Assembly: GCA_934277495.1 (NCBI GenBank)
Contig: CAKQUI010000036.1
Span: 1 to 17,976, forward strand
Length of the DNA stretch: 17,976 nt
Source: an uncultured Clostridia bacterium
Lineage (GTDB): Bacteria; Bacillota; Clostridia; Peptostreptococcales; Anaerovoracaceae
Direction of reading: 5' to 3'
The notes under the pieces: model-generated
What the model was told of the DNA's origin: nothing
Databases searched by the model: none
Seen by the model: the letters and a program-made list of their open reading frames with translations, nothing else
Shown: positions 1-8,176 of the stretch, in pieces
Layout of the letters: each line of letters begins with the position of its first letter
Numbering within the stretch: position 1 is the stretch's first letter
Program-made: the position numbers and the translations under genes

Positions 1-9
1 GAAAACTTA

Positions 10-804
10 TTACTGCTCAATATATGTAGAATTTCCTGATGCTGTATTGTCATCATCTGAGTTGGAGATACCGTAAGTGGCAGCATCCTCGGATGCAATG
101 TCATCCAGGTAAGGATTGCCCGTGTCAACACCCTCAGCATGCAGGGCGTCATTAAGCCATGGGTCGTTGTAGTCTTCAACGTTCATGCTGTTAAATACAT
201 ATTTTCCATTCTTGTCGAAGAAGAGCTCGCACCAGCCGCAGCTATCAGGTGTACCCCCGATGAGGATGACGCTGTGTGAGCCGTCCGCGTTCTTGATCTC
301 ATGACGGAAATATTTGTCAGGACCGCACTGGTCGGTGATGTCTTTTTTGGTATCTCCGAGAACAAGGTAGAGACGACCATTTTCAACTTTCGTGTACCCA
401 TTGACATCATCTGTAGATATGGTGAACTGTATGGAGTTTCCCTCACTGTTTTCCTCGTATGTCACTTCGGTACCATTTGCCAGGTGGAAGGTCTGCTTTA
501 TGTAGTCGATGGCTGCTGAGACGGTTGTCCTTGTCGCCGGGATGCACAGAAGAACTGCGCACACGGCAGCGGCGATGGCTGAATACTTTCCTATGCGTAT
601 GAGCTTTCGTCCAGATCTGCCAGTCTGGGACTGCTCAGCAAGCTTTGCGCGTATAACATCCTTGTTTTCCTGAGACATAGTTACATTATCCATAGTTTTA
701 GTGTACAAGTCTGTAAATTTGCTGTCATCAGAATCATCAGACGTGTTATATGTATTTGAGTTTTGAAAATCATCAATATCGCTGATCTTGTCTTTGTTTG
801 TCAT
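10..804 (-). CDS. Anti-sigma factor, single-pass membrane protein
   Basis: 264 residues. Residues 1-70 are hydrophilic, acidic at first and basic near the membrane (GRSGRKLIRIGK). A single hydrophobic segment follows at about 74-92, and about 170 residues outside. This is the layout of Firmicutes anti-sigma factors of the DUF4179-like kind: the cytoplasmic part holds the sigma factor and the outer part senses a signal. The role is inferred mainly from context, since the gene directly follows an ECF sigma gene. Its ATG at 804 lies 3 bases after the sigma stop, and its Shine-Dalgarno (GAAGGAGGAA on the minus strand) lies inside the end of the sigma gene, so translation is coupled. The outer domain has a CxxC-like pair (SCGWC) that could be redox- or metal-sensitive. 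No protease site or ligand domain is recognisable. Confidence 0.72.
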   Translation of the reverse strand: MTNKDKISDIDDFQNSNTYNTSDDSDDSKFTDLYTKTMDNVTMSQENKDVIRAKLAEQSQTGRSGRKLIRIGKYSAIAAAVCAVLLCIPATRTTVSAAIDYIKQTFHLANGTEVTYEENSEGNSIQFTISTDDVNGYTKVENGRLYLVLGDTKKDITDQCGPDKYFRHEIKNADGSHSVILIGGTPDSCGWCELFFDKNGKYVFNSMNVEDYNDPWLNDALHAEGVDTGNPYLDDIASEDAATYGISNSDDDNTASGNSTYIEQ

Positions 805-807
805 ATG

Positions 808-1281
808 TTATTCCTCCTTCAATATTTCTTTTAATTCTTTTCGTCCCCGGGATACTCTCATTGAAACTGCAGATGGTGACAGGTGAAGTATCTTTGCAAT
901 TTCTCCAAATGTATATCCCTCATAGTAGTGCAGATAAAGAACAGTGCGGTATGAGTCAGGGAGTTTCCCCAGAGCCTCGTACATGGATTGCTCTTCGATA
1001 TTGAATCCGCTGACGATAGAGTCGCTGCTCAGTTCCTCGTAGCTACTGCTTAGACGGTTCGCTGAGGATTTCAGGTGATTCCTGCACATATTTGCCGTCA
1101 TTGTGAGCAGATATGATTTTTCTTTGCCCTTTGATATATGCGGGCTTTTTTCTATAAGTTTAGTATATACATTCTGAACAATGTCCTCAGAGTCCGCCGT
1201 GTTGCCTAAAAAGCTCATAGCGAGACGGAATACGTTGTTCGAGTATGTATCATATAACTCCAGCAGCTGCTGCTGTTTCAA
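808..1281 (-). CDS. ECF-type RNA polymerase sigma factor
   Basis: 157 residues, the usual length for an extracytoplasmic-function sigma-70 factor with only regions 2 and 4. Region 2 spans about residues 8-74 and contains the DSEDIVQNVYTKL core-binding and -10 recognition helix at 30-42. Region 4 spans about 104-155, with the helix-turn-helix GYTFGEIAKILHLSPSAVS at 122-140 and the basic recognition tail RVSRGRKELK. The start is a TTG at 1281: a near-perfect ribosome site GGAGGTGAT sits five bases upstream, and no ATG fits. It forms an operon with the downstream anti-sigma gene. Such pairs commonly autoregulate, but no classic ECF promoter (AAC...CGT) could be assigned with confidence in the upstream 280 bases. 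Target genes are unknown. Confidence 0.93.
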   Translation of the reverse strand: MKQQQLLELYDTYSNNVFRLAMSFLGNTADSEDIVQNVYTKLIEKSPHISKGKEKSYLLTMTANMCRNHLKSSANRLSSSYEELSSDSIVSGFNIEEQSMYEALGKLPDSYRTVLYLHYYEGYTFGEIAKILHLSPSAVSMRVSRGRKELKEILKEE

Positions 1282-1305
1282 GATTTATCACCTCCGTAGT
1301 TTGTT

Positions 1306-1363
1306 TATATGAGAATACGTGAGAAATGAATTCCTGCAATTCTCTCATTTGAGATCTCATATA
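1306..1363. promoter_or_regulatory. Nested inverted repeat upstream of the sigma gene
   Basis: Outer arms TATATGAGA (1306-1314) and TCTCATATA (1355-1363) are perfect reverse complements. Inside them are weaker arms, TGAGAA at 1320 and TTCTCTCA at 1340. The dyad lies between the sigma start and its likely promoter, so it could be an operator or a leader hairpin for the sigma/anti-sigma operon. This is inferred from position and symmetry only. The rest of 1364-1440 shows no gene. Confidence 0.35.
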
Positions 1364-1440
1364 TAAAACAATCCAGAACATCAAAATAGCACACAGGTTT
1401 GGAAAAATCCACAAACATTTATAATCATCTGAAAACATGT

Positions 1441-1478
1441 CGTAAATATTACGAGACAAATATATACATAGCTATAAT
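1441..1478 (+). promoter_or_regulatory. CGTAAA-element promoter 1, upstream of paralogue A
   Basis: The 13-bp palindrome CGTAAATATTACG (1441-1453) is followed after 19 bases by a perfect -10 box TATAAT (1473-1478). The element occupies the -35 position. It is one of four such arrangements in the window (see 8216, 10161, 15425). The start codon of paralogue A is about 88 bases downstream of the -10. Confidence 0.6.
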
Positions 1479-1565
1479 AAGAAACAGTGAAGCAGAAAAA
1501 AGTTTATTAGACATGCATCGCCTGCCATTTGCCTGGCTGGTGTTCAAAAACAAGGAGGCATGAAA

Positions 1566-2624
1566 ATGAAATTTGAAAATTGTAAAGAGTATTGCAGCTT
1601 AAAAAATAATAAGGAAAATATCAGGAAGCTCATGAAGGAATTTGAATGTGAGGCAAGTGGAAGAAGTAATTTGATCAGACCGCTGGTGACTGATGAGAAT
1701 GGCAGATTTGATGAGGAAAAAGCGGAGAAACTGATAACAGAGCTCGTGGAAGACATGGACCGGTATGGATATAGGTACAAGATGTGGCTGGGGCACATAA
1801 CAGCGGAAAATGCACTTCCGGAACAGAAGAGTTTTTGCAGATATGTGAGAATGTATCTGTATCTTGCGATAAGAATGTCTTTATTGGATTTTTCCCAATA
1901 CGGATTCCTGATGGATAACCTTCCAAATGGTTCATTTGATAATCTGCTCTCAGGCTGTATTGATTTTGAATCAAATAATGATAAGGATACGCTGCTTTTT
2001 GAGTATATTGTGGATGGCTGGATAGGTGATGCAGGTATTATATCATGGTGTGTTTTTGCATTTGACTACTCGCATCCTGACAATAAGCCTGACTGGATGT
2101 CCGATAAGGTTTATAAAAGGATGCAGGAGATTGAAGAAGAAATGCTTGAAGACTTGGATTCGAATGATATGGAAGAACTGAATGACATGGAGGACATGGA
2201 GGGCATGGAGGACGTGGAAGACTTGGGTGATATGGATGACTTCGATATTGATGATATTGATATTGTGGAGCCGATATATGATAATCTGGATGCTGACGAG
2301 TTTGTGGATGAGGGATTTTTACAGGATGGTCATGATGCGGATGAAAGTAAAACCATCGTCTCTGTGTGTGACCAGATGGAAGATTCGGATAAGGTTTGCA
2401 GTTGTTTTGCCAGTTTTTTTGATATGATATATTCTGATGAGGTGCCGTATAGTTATCTGTCACAGATGAGGAAAGCTGTGGAGGGAATGCTTGACACGTA
2501 CATGTGGGATCATGGGCTGTCGATATACAGCAGTATGGATAGTCTAAAAAGATCGAAGCTTTATCTGGAAAAAGCAGCCGAGAAGACTGCGTATCTCAAT
2601 ACACAGAGAAAAAACCGGCTATGA
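1566..2624 (+). CDS. Paralogue A: acidic protein of unknown family
   Basis: 352 residues from ATG 1566; the family and function are not recognised. AAGGAGG ends 7 bases before this ATG, whereas the ATG at 1560 is only one base from it. The chosen start also places the SGR motif at residues 31-33, matching the two paralogues. The N-terminal block (about 1-75) carries SGR, TDENG and MDRYGYRYKMW. The middle (about 189-262) is extremely acidic, with Asp/Glu/Met repeats (EDMEGMEDVEDLGDMDD). The C-terminal block (about 280-340) contains YSDEVPY, EGMLDTY and SIYSSMD. The same N- and C-terminal blocks occur in the genes at 5392 and 16452, so this is one gene of a local three-member family. It is probably cytoplasmic, with no signal peptide or membrane segment. 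It has its own promoter with a CGTAAA element. Confidence 0.85.
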   Translation: MKFENCKEYCSLKNNKENIRKLMKEFECEASGRSNLIRPLVTDENGRFDEEKAEKLITELVEDMDRYGYRYKMWLGHITAENALPEQKSFCRYVRMYLYLAIRMSLLDFSQYGFLMDNLPNGSFDNLLSGCIDFESNNDKDTLLFEYIVDGWIGDAGIISWCVFAFDYSHPDNKPDWMSDKVYKRMQEIEEEMLEDLDSNDMEELNDMEDMEGMEDVEDLGDMDDFDIDDIDIVEPIYDNLDADEFVDEGFLQDGHDADESKTIVSVCDQMEDSDKVCSCFASFFDMIYSDEVPYSYLSQMRKAVEGMLDTYMWDHGLSIYSSMDSLKRSKLYLEKAAEKTAYLNTQRKNRL

Positions 2625-2640
2625 TAACGACATGATGTTA

Positions 2641-2670
2641 TTGAAACATTAAGTGAATATATATTATACT
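2641..2670 (+). promoter_or_regulatory. Sigma-A-type promoter for the methyltransferase-DUF1848 pair
   Basis: TTGAAA (2641-2646), 18 bases, TATACT (2665-2670), about 30 bases before the ATG at 2700. The -35 is a good vegetative-sigma match, and the CGTAAA element is absent. This suggests the SAM-linked pair is expressed separately from paralogue A. Confidence 0.5.
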
Positions 2671-2699
2671 TTACATGATGTAGGAGAAAGGAGTCTGCC

Positions 2700-4346
2700 A
2701 TGTCGGTTATAAATTTAAGAGAGTACATGAAAAGAGTATATACTGAATTAGAAAATTACATAGAAGGACTTTCCGAAGAGGAGAGAGTCAGATTTGTTAC
2801 AGAGTTCCATGATATGTTCGATTCGGGAACTGCGGATTATGATGATGAGCATATAACCGCATTATATGTTATGAAGTATGCAAGAGCATATGGATTTCAG
2901 TTCTCAAGAGCCTACGCAGATATATTTGCAGATATGAATAATCCTGAAAGTATAAAGGCGGTAAGCATAGGCTGTGGCACAGGTATTGACTATTGGGGAA
3001 TGTCCTATGCAGCGAGAGTGCTGGGCGAAGCACCGGAAAGTAAGCTTGATTACACCGGAATAGACCCGGTACGCTGGCCGTACAGAATCACGGAAGCGGC
3101 TGACATGCCGGAACAGGACATGGTGAGATACAATGAGATTGTATCTGATAAGCACAACGCAAATGGGGAAAGACACTCTGGCTTGTTTCATGAAGCGGCG
3201 GATGAAATAAAATCATGCACGGACTTTAATGAATATCTGAATTATATGGAAAACAGACCAAGAGAACCTCTAAGCGATATTTATTTCTTCCCACATTCCA
3301 CGAAGGAGGTATGTATTCACACTGTGCCCAATGAGGTGGAGGACAGGTCGCTATACAATACATATCAGGCAATGTCAAGATTTGCCCACATAATACACTC
3401 AAGGATAAAGGACAAGCCGGTATACGTTGCATTCACATATAGACAGATCCCAAATGACGATGGAGTGTGCAGAGAGCAGAATGAATCATATGATATCCGC
3501 TATGGAACATACCTGCGAACCTGCCTCATGCAGAGAGGAATAGATGTGGAGCTGCTGCAGCCAATGCACTGTGAGCAGAGGTATGGACATGATCTTGTAA
3601 TCTGTGAGAGCCCGGAGAGTAACAGAGGCTGTTATTTTACATATGACGAGTTTCATAGTTATGTGGGGGCACCGGATACCCCGGACAAGATATGGCTTTT
3701 TGGACGTGACGACGATGACTCATTTGACAGTATATTTTATGGCAGTAAAAAGATATGCGACAGAGACAGATGGAACGAGCTTACAAATGTCAGCGATGAG
3801 ATTCACAATTATCCGATGGACAGCACAAATGGAATATGCTATCAGGTTTTTAAGATAACAAGAGGAAAGGCTGACAACAGAGAACTTACCGATAAAAATA
3901 TAGTTTTGGATATACTTGAAGAAACCATGAGAGGGTTTACATTCTGGAGTGGATTCTCGCAGGATATTTATAAATTTGCAAAAAATATGTATATGTATCC
4001 GTGGACTGTTCATGAAAAAGCTATCAAGCTTATTGCCGATACGACCGGATATGTACCTGACAATGTACGTGGGCTTCAGGAGGTATTCAGTATAGATAAT
4101 ATCTTTAAGGGACTGATAGCCGATGGCTGTATAGAGCAGTTTGAGGAAGTTGACGGAAGACTGCGGTATGGCATAACTCCAAATGGAGAAAAGTGTGGAC
4201 TCTATGACAAGGATGGCAGGATAATGGCCAAGTCATTTGCAAGAAGAATGATATTTGCAAATATGATCTGTGGAAGATATGTCAAATTTGAAGGAATCAA
4301 GAAGCAGATAACGATGGAAGATACAAGGGGAATTTTAAAATTATGA
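2700..4346 (+). CDS. Class-I SAM-dependent methyltransferase-like protein
   Basis: 548 residues. A Rossmann-type SAM-binding site is visible: motif I VSIGCGTGIDYWG (88-100, glycine-rich loop after the first strand) and a following strand with its acidic loop, DYTGIDPVRW (117-126). An all-helical region of about 85 residues precedes the fold, and the roughly 250 residues after it match no domain I know. Near the C-terminus, RLRYGITPNGEKCGLY resembles the wing of a winged helix. There is no (N/D)PPY motif, so a DNA adenine/cytosine-N4 methylase is unlikely; the substrate is unknown. The ATG at 2700 has AAAGGAG six bases upstream. The stop overlaps the next ATG (ATGA at 4343-4346), implying coupled translation and probably linked function with the DUF1848 protein. 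Confidence 0.7.
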   Translation: MSVINLREYMKRVYTELENYIEGLSEEERVRFVTEFHDMFDSGTADYDDEHITALYVMKYARAYGFQFSRAYADIFADMNNPESIKAVSIGCGTGIDYWGMSYAARVLGEAPESKLDYTGIDPVRWPYRITEAADMPEQDMVRYNEIVSDKHNANGERHSGLFHEAADEIKSCTDFNEYLNYMENRPREPLSDIYFFPHSTKEVCIHTVPNEVEDRSLYNTYQAMSRFAHIIHSRIKDKPVYVAFTYRQIPNDDGVCREQNESYDIRYGTYLRTCLMQRGIDVELLQPMHCEQRYGHDLVICESPESNRGCYFTYDEFHSYVGAPDTPDKIWLFGRDDDDSFDSIFYGSKKICDRDRWNELTNVSDEIHNYPMDSTNGICYQVFKITRGKADNRELTDKNIVLDILEETMRGFTFWSGFSQDIYKFAKNMYMYPWTVHEKAIKLIADTTGYVPDNVRGLQEVFSIDNIFKGLIADGCIEQFEEVDGRLRYGITPNGEKCGLYDKDGRIMAKSFARRMIFANMICGRYVKFEGIKKQITMEDTRGILKL

Positions 4347-5293
4347 TAGTAAGTGCGAGCAGGAGAACTGATATTCCGACATTTTACTCGGAGTGGTTCT
4401 ACAACAGAATAAAGGAGGGATTCCTGTATGTCAGGAATCCCATGAACGCTCATCAGATAAGCAGGATTGATCTCTCCCCGGATGTGGTGGACTGCATTGT
4501 GTTCTGGACAAAGAATCCGATACCGATGCTTCCAAGACTTGATGAACTGGCTGCGTACAAGTATTATTTCCAGTTCACGCTGACCGGATACGGAAGGGAT
4601 ATGGAGGCAAATCTGCCTGATAAGAAAGAAAAGCTGATTCCGGCATTTAAGCAGCTTGCAGAAAAGATAGGGAAAAAGCGCATTATCTGGAGATATGATC
4701 CGATAGTGTTCACGAAGAAATACTCTCCGGAGTACCACATAAAGGCATTTACACAGATCGCTGAGGCACTTGACGGATGTACTGAGAAGTGTGTCATAAG
4801 CTTTGTCGACATATATGCCAAGAACAAGAAGAATATGGAGGCAGTGGACAGATATGAGATGAGTCATGACGAGCTTGAGACATTTGCAAAGACCATCGCC
4901 GACATAGCAAGGAGCCACGGTATGGTGGTTGCGACATGTGCGGAGATAATAGACCTTGAAAAATGCGGAATTGAGCATAACTGCTGCATAGATAAGAAGC
5001 TCATCGAGGAGATCATAGGCTGTGATATAAAGGTGTCAAAGGATAAGGTGCAGCGTCCGGAGTGTGGATGTATGGAGAGCGTGGAGATAGGCTCATATAA
5101 CACCTGTTTAAACGGCTGCAGATACTGTTATGCCAACTATTCTGAGGCTGCGGTGAAAGCAAATTGTGCATGCTACGATCCTAAGTCACCTCTCCTGTGC
5201 GGAACTGTTGACGAGTTAGACAAGATCACAGAGCGAAAAATGAAATCACTTAAGGAGACACAGATGAGCTTAAGGTTTGATGACGTAGATTAA
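4343..5293 (+). CDS. DUF1848 family protein, radical-SAM-like iron-sulfur motif at C-terminus
   Basis: 316 residues, full length for DUF1848. The N-terminus has the family signature IVSASRRTDIPTFYSEWF (2-19) and later the FWTKNP and IIWRYDPI motifs. Near the C-terminus is CLNGCRYC (C255, C259, C262), a CX3CX2C spacing as in radical SAM enzymes, preceded by C241 and C243 and followed by more cysteines (NCACYD). In ordinary radical SAM proteins this motif sits at the start of the barrel, so this family looks circularly permuted; the Pfam description of DUF1848 also compares its C-terminal cysteines with radical SAM. Activity and substrate are unknown. It is read in the same operon as the methyltransferase-like gene through the ATGA overlap, so both may act on one substrate. 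It is clearly cytoplasmic. Confidence 0.88.
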   Translation: MIVSASRRTDIPTFYSEWFYNRIKEGFLYVRNPMNAHQISRIDLSPDVVDCIVFWTKNPIPMLPRLDELAAYKYYFQFTLTGYGRDMEANLPDKKEKLIPAFKQLAEKIGKKRIIWRYDPIVFTKKYSPEYHIKAFTQIAEALDGCTEKCVISFVDIYAKNKKNMEAVDRYEMSHDELETFAKTIADIARSHGMVVATCAEIIDLEKCGIEHNCCIDKKLIEEIIGCDIKVSKDKVQRPECGCMESVEIGSYNTCLNGCRYCYANYSEAAVKANCACYDPKSPLLCGTVDELDKITERKMKSLKETQMSLRFDDVD

Positions 5294-5340
5294 TCTGATT
5301 GATCTCGTAATCATTTCAAAAGATTAGTTTAAAAGTTGGC

Positions 5341-5369
5341 TTGATAGTGAATTTGCCTATTATTATATA
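5341..5369 (+). promoter_or_regulatory. Promoter for paralogue B and the 545-residue gene
   Basis: TTGATA (5341-5346), 17 bases, TATATA (5364-5369), about 22 bases before the start at 5392. A CTCGTAA half-site at 5304-5310 resembles one arm of the CGTAAA element, but it is too far from the -10 and the second arm is absent. Confidence 0.45.
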
Positions 5370-5391
5370 GAAAGATGAGGTTGTGATTGCT

Positions 5392-6519
5392 TTGAGAATA
5401 TCGGACAAAGAGTGGAAAAAAATAGAATTCCGCAAGAACAAATTCCGGGAGCTGGAATCGGCACTGGATCAGGCTGTAAGCGGAAGGGACAACAAGGTTC
5501 CGGCTTTTCTGTCAGGGGCTCTGGCAGGAGGAGAAATGGGAAAAGCTACGGCTGTGGAAAAGCTTGTAAATGAGCTGGTAAAATCCATGGACAGCTATGG
5601 TATAAGAAACAGACTGTGGATAGAGAGTGACGAAACGATAAAAGATAATGGGCTTTCGGATGATAACTTTTGCAAAATGAAAGCGACAGAAGAAAAAGCT
5701 TCGGAAGAAAAAACTTCGGAAGAAAAAGCTTCGGAAGAGAAAATTCCATGTATGCCGACAAGATTCAAAGAATTTATACATGATTATCTCTACTGCATGA
5801 TACTGCTCATGACAAGCGAGATGGAGTGGGTTGAACAAATCTATGCTGAACCGTATGCCGATTCATTTCAGCAGCTTTACCTTCATGCAAAAAGAGTGAG
5901 AGAGTTTTCTGTAAGACCAATCGAGAAAAGATATGATGAGCTCTGGGGGGAGACTTATTTTGGCGTCAGAGGAGCATCTGGTTTGTTTGAAATATTCAGC
6001 ATGGCATATGAGTCGATTACCGGGAAAGATATCGGAGACAGCCTTACCCAGAGCATGAAGGATGGACTTGATACGTACTGTCAGGAACAGATGCAGATGT
6101 ATGATGAGTTTCTGGATGAGGCAGAGGACAATGCCATGACCGAAGAAGAGATAGAAGCGGTCATGAGTGAATATGTGGATGTCGATGCAAATGATCCGGA
6201 TATGGCAGAGCTTGACAGATATTTTGATGAGCTGGCAGTCAGATGGGATGAGAGTGAGAAGCGGTTCAGGCAGGAATTTGTCGATGCTGAAGGGTTCTGT
6301 GCCAGATATATGAAGCTCCGTGAGCTTTTTTATACGGATGAATCCAAGGATATCAGGTATCCGCTTACGATATTTGATATTCTGGTGGAAGGCATGCTGG
6401 ATGTATTCCTTGGCAGACGTGGGATGACTCTGTATACTGATGCAGATAATTGCGCAAGGGCATACATCAGTATAAAGAAGCAGATAGATGCGATAAAGAA
6501 GCTTCGGGAGGAGGCGTAG
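5392..6519 (+). CDS. Paralogue B: unknown family with EEKAS repeats
   Basis: 375 residues from TTG 5392; the function is not recognised. The in-frame GTG at 5383 lies only 2 bases from the ribosome site (GATGAGGT), while the TTG lies about 10 bases from it. The TTG start gives 32 residues to the SGR motif, as in paralogue C. The N-terminal block includes AVSGR, KLVNELVKSMDSYG and NRLWIE. Residues about 100-119 are a five-residue repeat (EEKAS, EEKTS, EEKAS, EEKIP) encoded by a 15-base tandem repeat. An acidic middle follows (DEAEDNAMTEEEIEAVMSEY). The C-terminal block (about 301-368) has FCARYMKLRELFY, DILVEGMLD and MTLYTDADN, matching A and C. The stop is 3 bases before the next gene, whose ribosome site lies within this gene. 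Confidence 0.82.
   Translation: MRISDKEWKKIEFRKNKFRELESALDQAVSGRDNKVPAFLSGALAGGEMGKATAVEKLVNELVKSMDSYGIRNRLWIESDETIKDNGLSDDNFCKMKATEEKASEEKTSEEKASEEKIPCMPTRFKEFIHDYLYCMILLMTSEMEWVEQIYAEPYADSFQQLYLHAKRVREFSVRPIEKRYDELWGETYFGVRGASGLFEIFSMAYESITGKDIGDSLTQSMKDGLDTYCQEQMQMYDEFLDEAEDNAMTEEEIEAVMSEYVDVDANDPDMAELDRYFDELAVRWDESEKRFRQEFVDAEGFCARYMKLRELFYTDESKDIRYPLTIFDILVEGMLDVFLGRRGMTLYTDADNCARAYISIKKQIDAIKKLREEA
5689..5748 (+). repeat. 15-base tandem repeat inside paralogue B
   Basis: Four in-frame copies of GAAGAAAAAGCTTCG, the second with one change and the fourth degenerate, encode EEKAS pentapeptides. Each copy carries or nearly carries a HindIII-like AAGCTT. Slippage would alter linker length by five residues without breaking the frame. 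Confidence 0.85.
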
Positions 6520-6522
6520 GAA

Positions 6523-8160
6523 GTGACTGGTTTCAGGGAAGATTTTTATGTCAGGCTAGGACGGGATTACCATGAGAATACGGAGAATTCTTTCTTATAT
6601 GGATATGTGAAGAGTAAAAGAGAGAGCAATCTCAGAATTCGGATGAAGGAAGAATACTACTGTCTGGTGGACACGGCAGCAAGCAGGAAAAAATATGTCC
6701 GTTTTCTGGTGAAAGCGCTGCTTTCTGATAAAAACCTTTCTGATTCGTTTGATAGGATTCACAGTCTGCCTGAGCTGTTAGACAGTATTGCATTTTATGA
6801 AGAAAAAACGGATGGATCAGAGCGCCCAGGTGAGATTGGTAAATCAGAATTGGAAACCGAATGGGAGATGGTGAGGTTAGAACTTGAAACTGAGTGTGAA
6901 GCGTTGAAGCATGCAGAGGGTGACTTGTGTGGTGACAGACTGAGACTGCTTGATAAGTATATGGATAATAGCAAGGTATCAGAATTTGACATCAGTGTAG
7001 ATGCGGATATAGATATGCTTAGGCGCATCTCGTCAGAACTGCTTGATTCATTTGAATTCGATGGCGAGAAGAAGAATCCGTATGTGGAGCTCATGTCGTC
7101 TTACCTAGATTTCTATTATGGTATTATATCTAAAGCAGGATATGTCAGCAGACTTCTGGAATTCTGGGCGGGCAACAGCAAATATATCCCAGACAAGAAG
7201 TCACTGGCATATTTTACAGAATTTGGAAAGCAGACATTTGGAGATGATGTATTTGCAGGATGTGGGAGAGCTGCACTGAGACTTGCAAGATTAAGGCAGC
7301 TTGGAGAAGAGAACTATGAAAAATTCAACATTGAAGCGGACCGGTTCTTTGAAGCGGGATTTCTTGATAAGCTCACGGAGAACCTGCAGAGAGACATATT
7401 AACCGTCGATGTGCATACACTGCTTTATGATGCAGGCTTTTCAAATGGAGGTAGGCCTCGCAAGAAGGATAAAAGTATGGACATAATGGATGCGTATTTC
7501 AGATATGTGGGGGATAATCCATTTTCTGGCGGTACAGGCTATGTTGAAATCCCCGGCGGTTATACGACATGGGATGAATATTACAATGCGTGTGATAATG
7601 TCCGTGACAGACTGAATTCGGATAAGAGAGCTTCTGTTTACCAGAATGTCTTTATGCCGATGTGGATCGACAATGATACAGGAGGTGGAATATTCCTCAT
7701 AGGCAAAAGGCAGTTTGCGGAGAATGCCGATGTGAGACTTGCCAGCAACTGTGAGTTCGGCGTGGTATATTTCTACGGAACAGATGGCGGAAGTGCATTT
7801 GAATTTTCAGCTTTTCAGGAAGGTATCTTTGATGAAAATGTGTTCCCCGGTATGTCAGAGGCGGTGAGCTGGTTTAGAAATTATGATTATAAGGCTGACT
7901 CTATGGAGGAGTACAGGCGGTATAATGGGGATGCCCCGGCAGGCTGTCCGGAGGTTTTCCTTAAGTATTTCAAAGACTATGACAATGTAAAAGCGGAGGC
8001 GGCAGGTATATCAGACAAGGCGGCAGGAAGCTCTGCATTATATGGAGATGTTGATGAGTCAGATATAAGAGCTACGCTTGAAGCGTTCGACAGGGAGCAG
8101 GAGGAAGCAGAAAGGAAAAAACAGCTGAGAATGACATTTCAAAGCCAAAAAATAAAATAG
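6523..8160 (+). CDS. Unrecognised 545-residue protein, coupled to paralogue B
   Basis: 545 residues from GTG 6523, with GGGAGGAGG ending eight bases upstream inside paralogue B; the 3-base gap implies coupled translation. I do not recognise the family. The N-terminal third is helical and charged (WEMVRLELETECEALKH). Residues about 180-300 are mixed helical. The C-terminal half is richer in glycine and aromatic residues, with IPGGYTTWDEYYNACDN, NDTGGGIFLIGKRQF and FGVVYFYGTDGG, suggesting a compact beta-containing domain. The end is a charged helix (EAFDREQEEAERKKQLR). There is no signal peptide or membrane span, so it is probably cytoplasmic. A strong terminator follows at 8177, so paralogue B and this gene form a two-gene unit. 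They may work together, perhaps with the ATPase gene downstream. Confidence 0.85.
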   Translation: MTGFREDFYVRLGRDYHENTENSFLYGYVKSKRESNLRIRMKEEYYCLVDTAASRKKYVRFLVKALLSDKNLSDSFDRIHSLPELLDSIAFYEEKTDGSERPGEIGKSELETEWEMVRLELETECEALKHAEGDLCGDRLRLLDKYMDNSKVSEFDISVDADIDMLRRISSELLDSFEFDGEKKNPYVELMSSYLDFYYGIISKAGYVSRLLEFWAGNSKYIPDKKSLAYFTEFGKQTFGDDVFAGCGRAALRLARLRQLGEENYEKFNIEADRFFEAGFLDKLTENLQRDILTVDVHTLLYDAGFSNGGRPRKKDKSMDIMDAYFRYVGDNPFSGGTGYVEIPGGYTTWDEYYNACDNVRDRLNSDKRASVYQNVFMPMWIDNDTGGGIFLIGKRQFAENADVRLASNCEFGVVYFYGTDGGSAFEFSAFQEGIFDENVFPGMSEAVSWFRNYDYKADSMEEYRRYNGDAPAGCPEVFLKYFKDYDNVKAEAAGISDKAAGSSALYGDVDESDIRATLEAFDREQEEAERKKQLRMTFQSQKIK

Positions 8161-8176
8161 CTGCATTGATTTATAG

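Noticed and set aside
1250-1459. 69-residue minus-strand frame with a hydrophobic stretch upstream of the sigma gene
   Set aside because: TTG start without a ribosome site; it runs through the dyad and the sigma gene's own ribosome site and overlaps its start.
2700-4346. DNA methyltransferase of a restriction system
   Set aside because: The SAM-binding loop is present but there is no (N/D)PPY or PCQ catalytic motif, and no nuclease or specificity gene adjoins.
4202-4978. 258-residue minus-strand frame opposite the methyltransferase-like and DUF1848 genes
   Set aside because: It spans the overlap of two well-supported plus-strand genes, is rich in Cys/His/Leu as shadows of such genes are, and has no recognisable motif.
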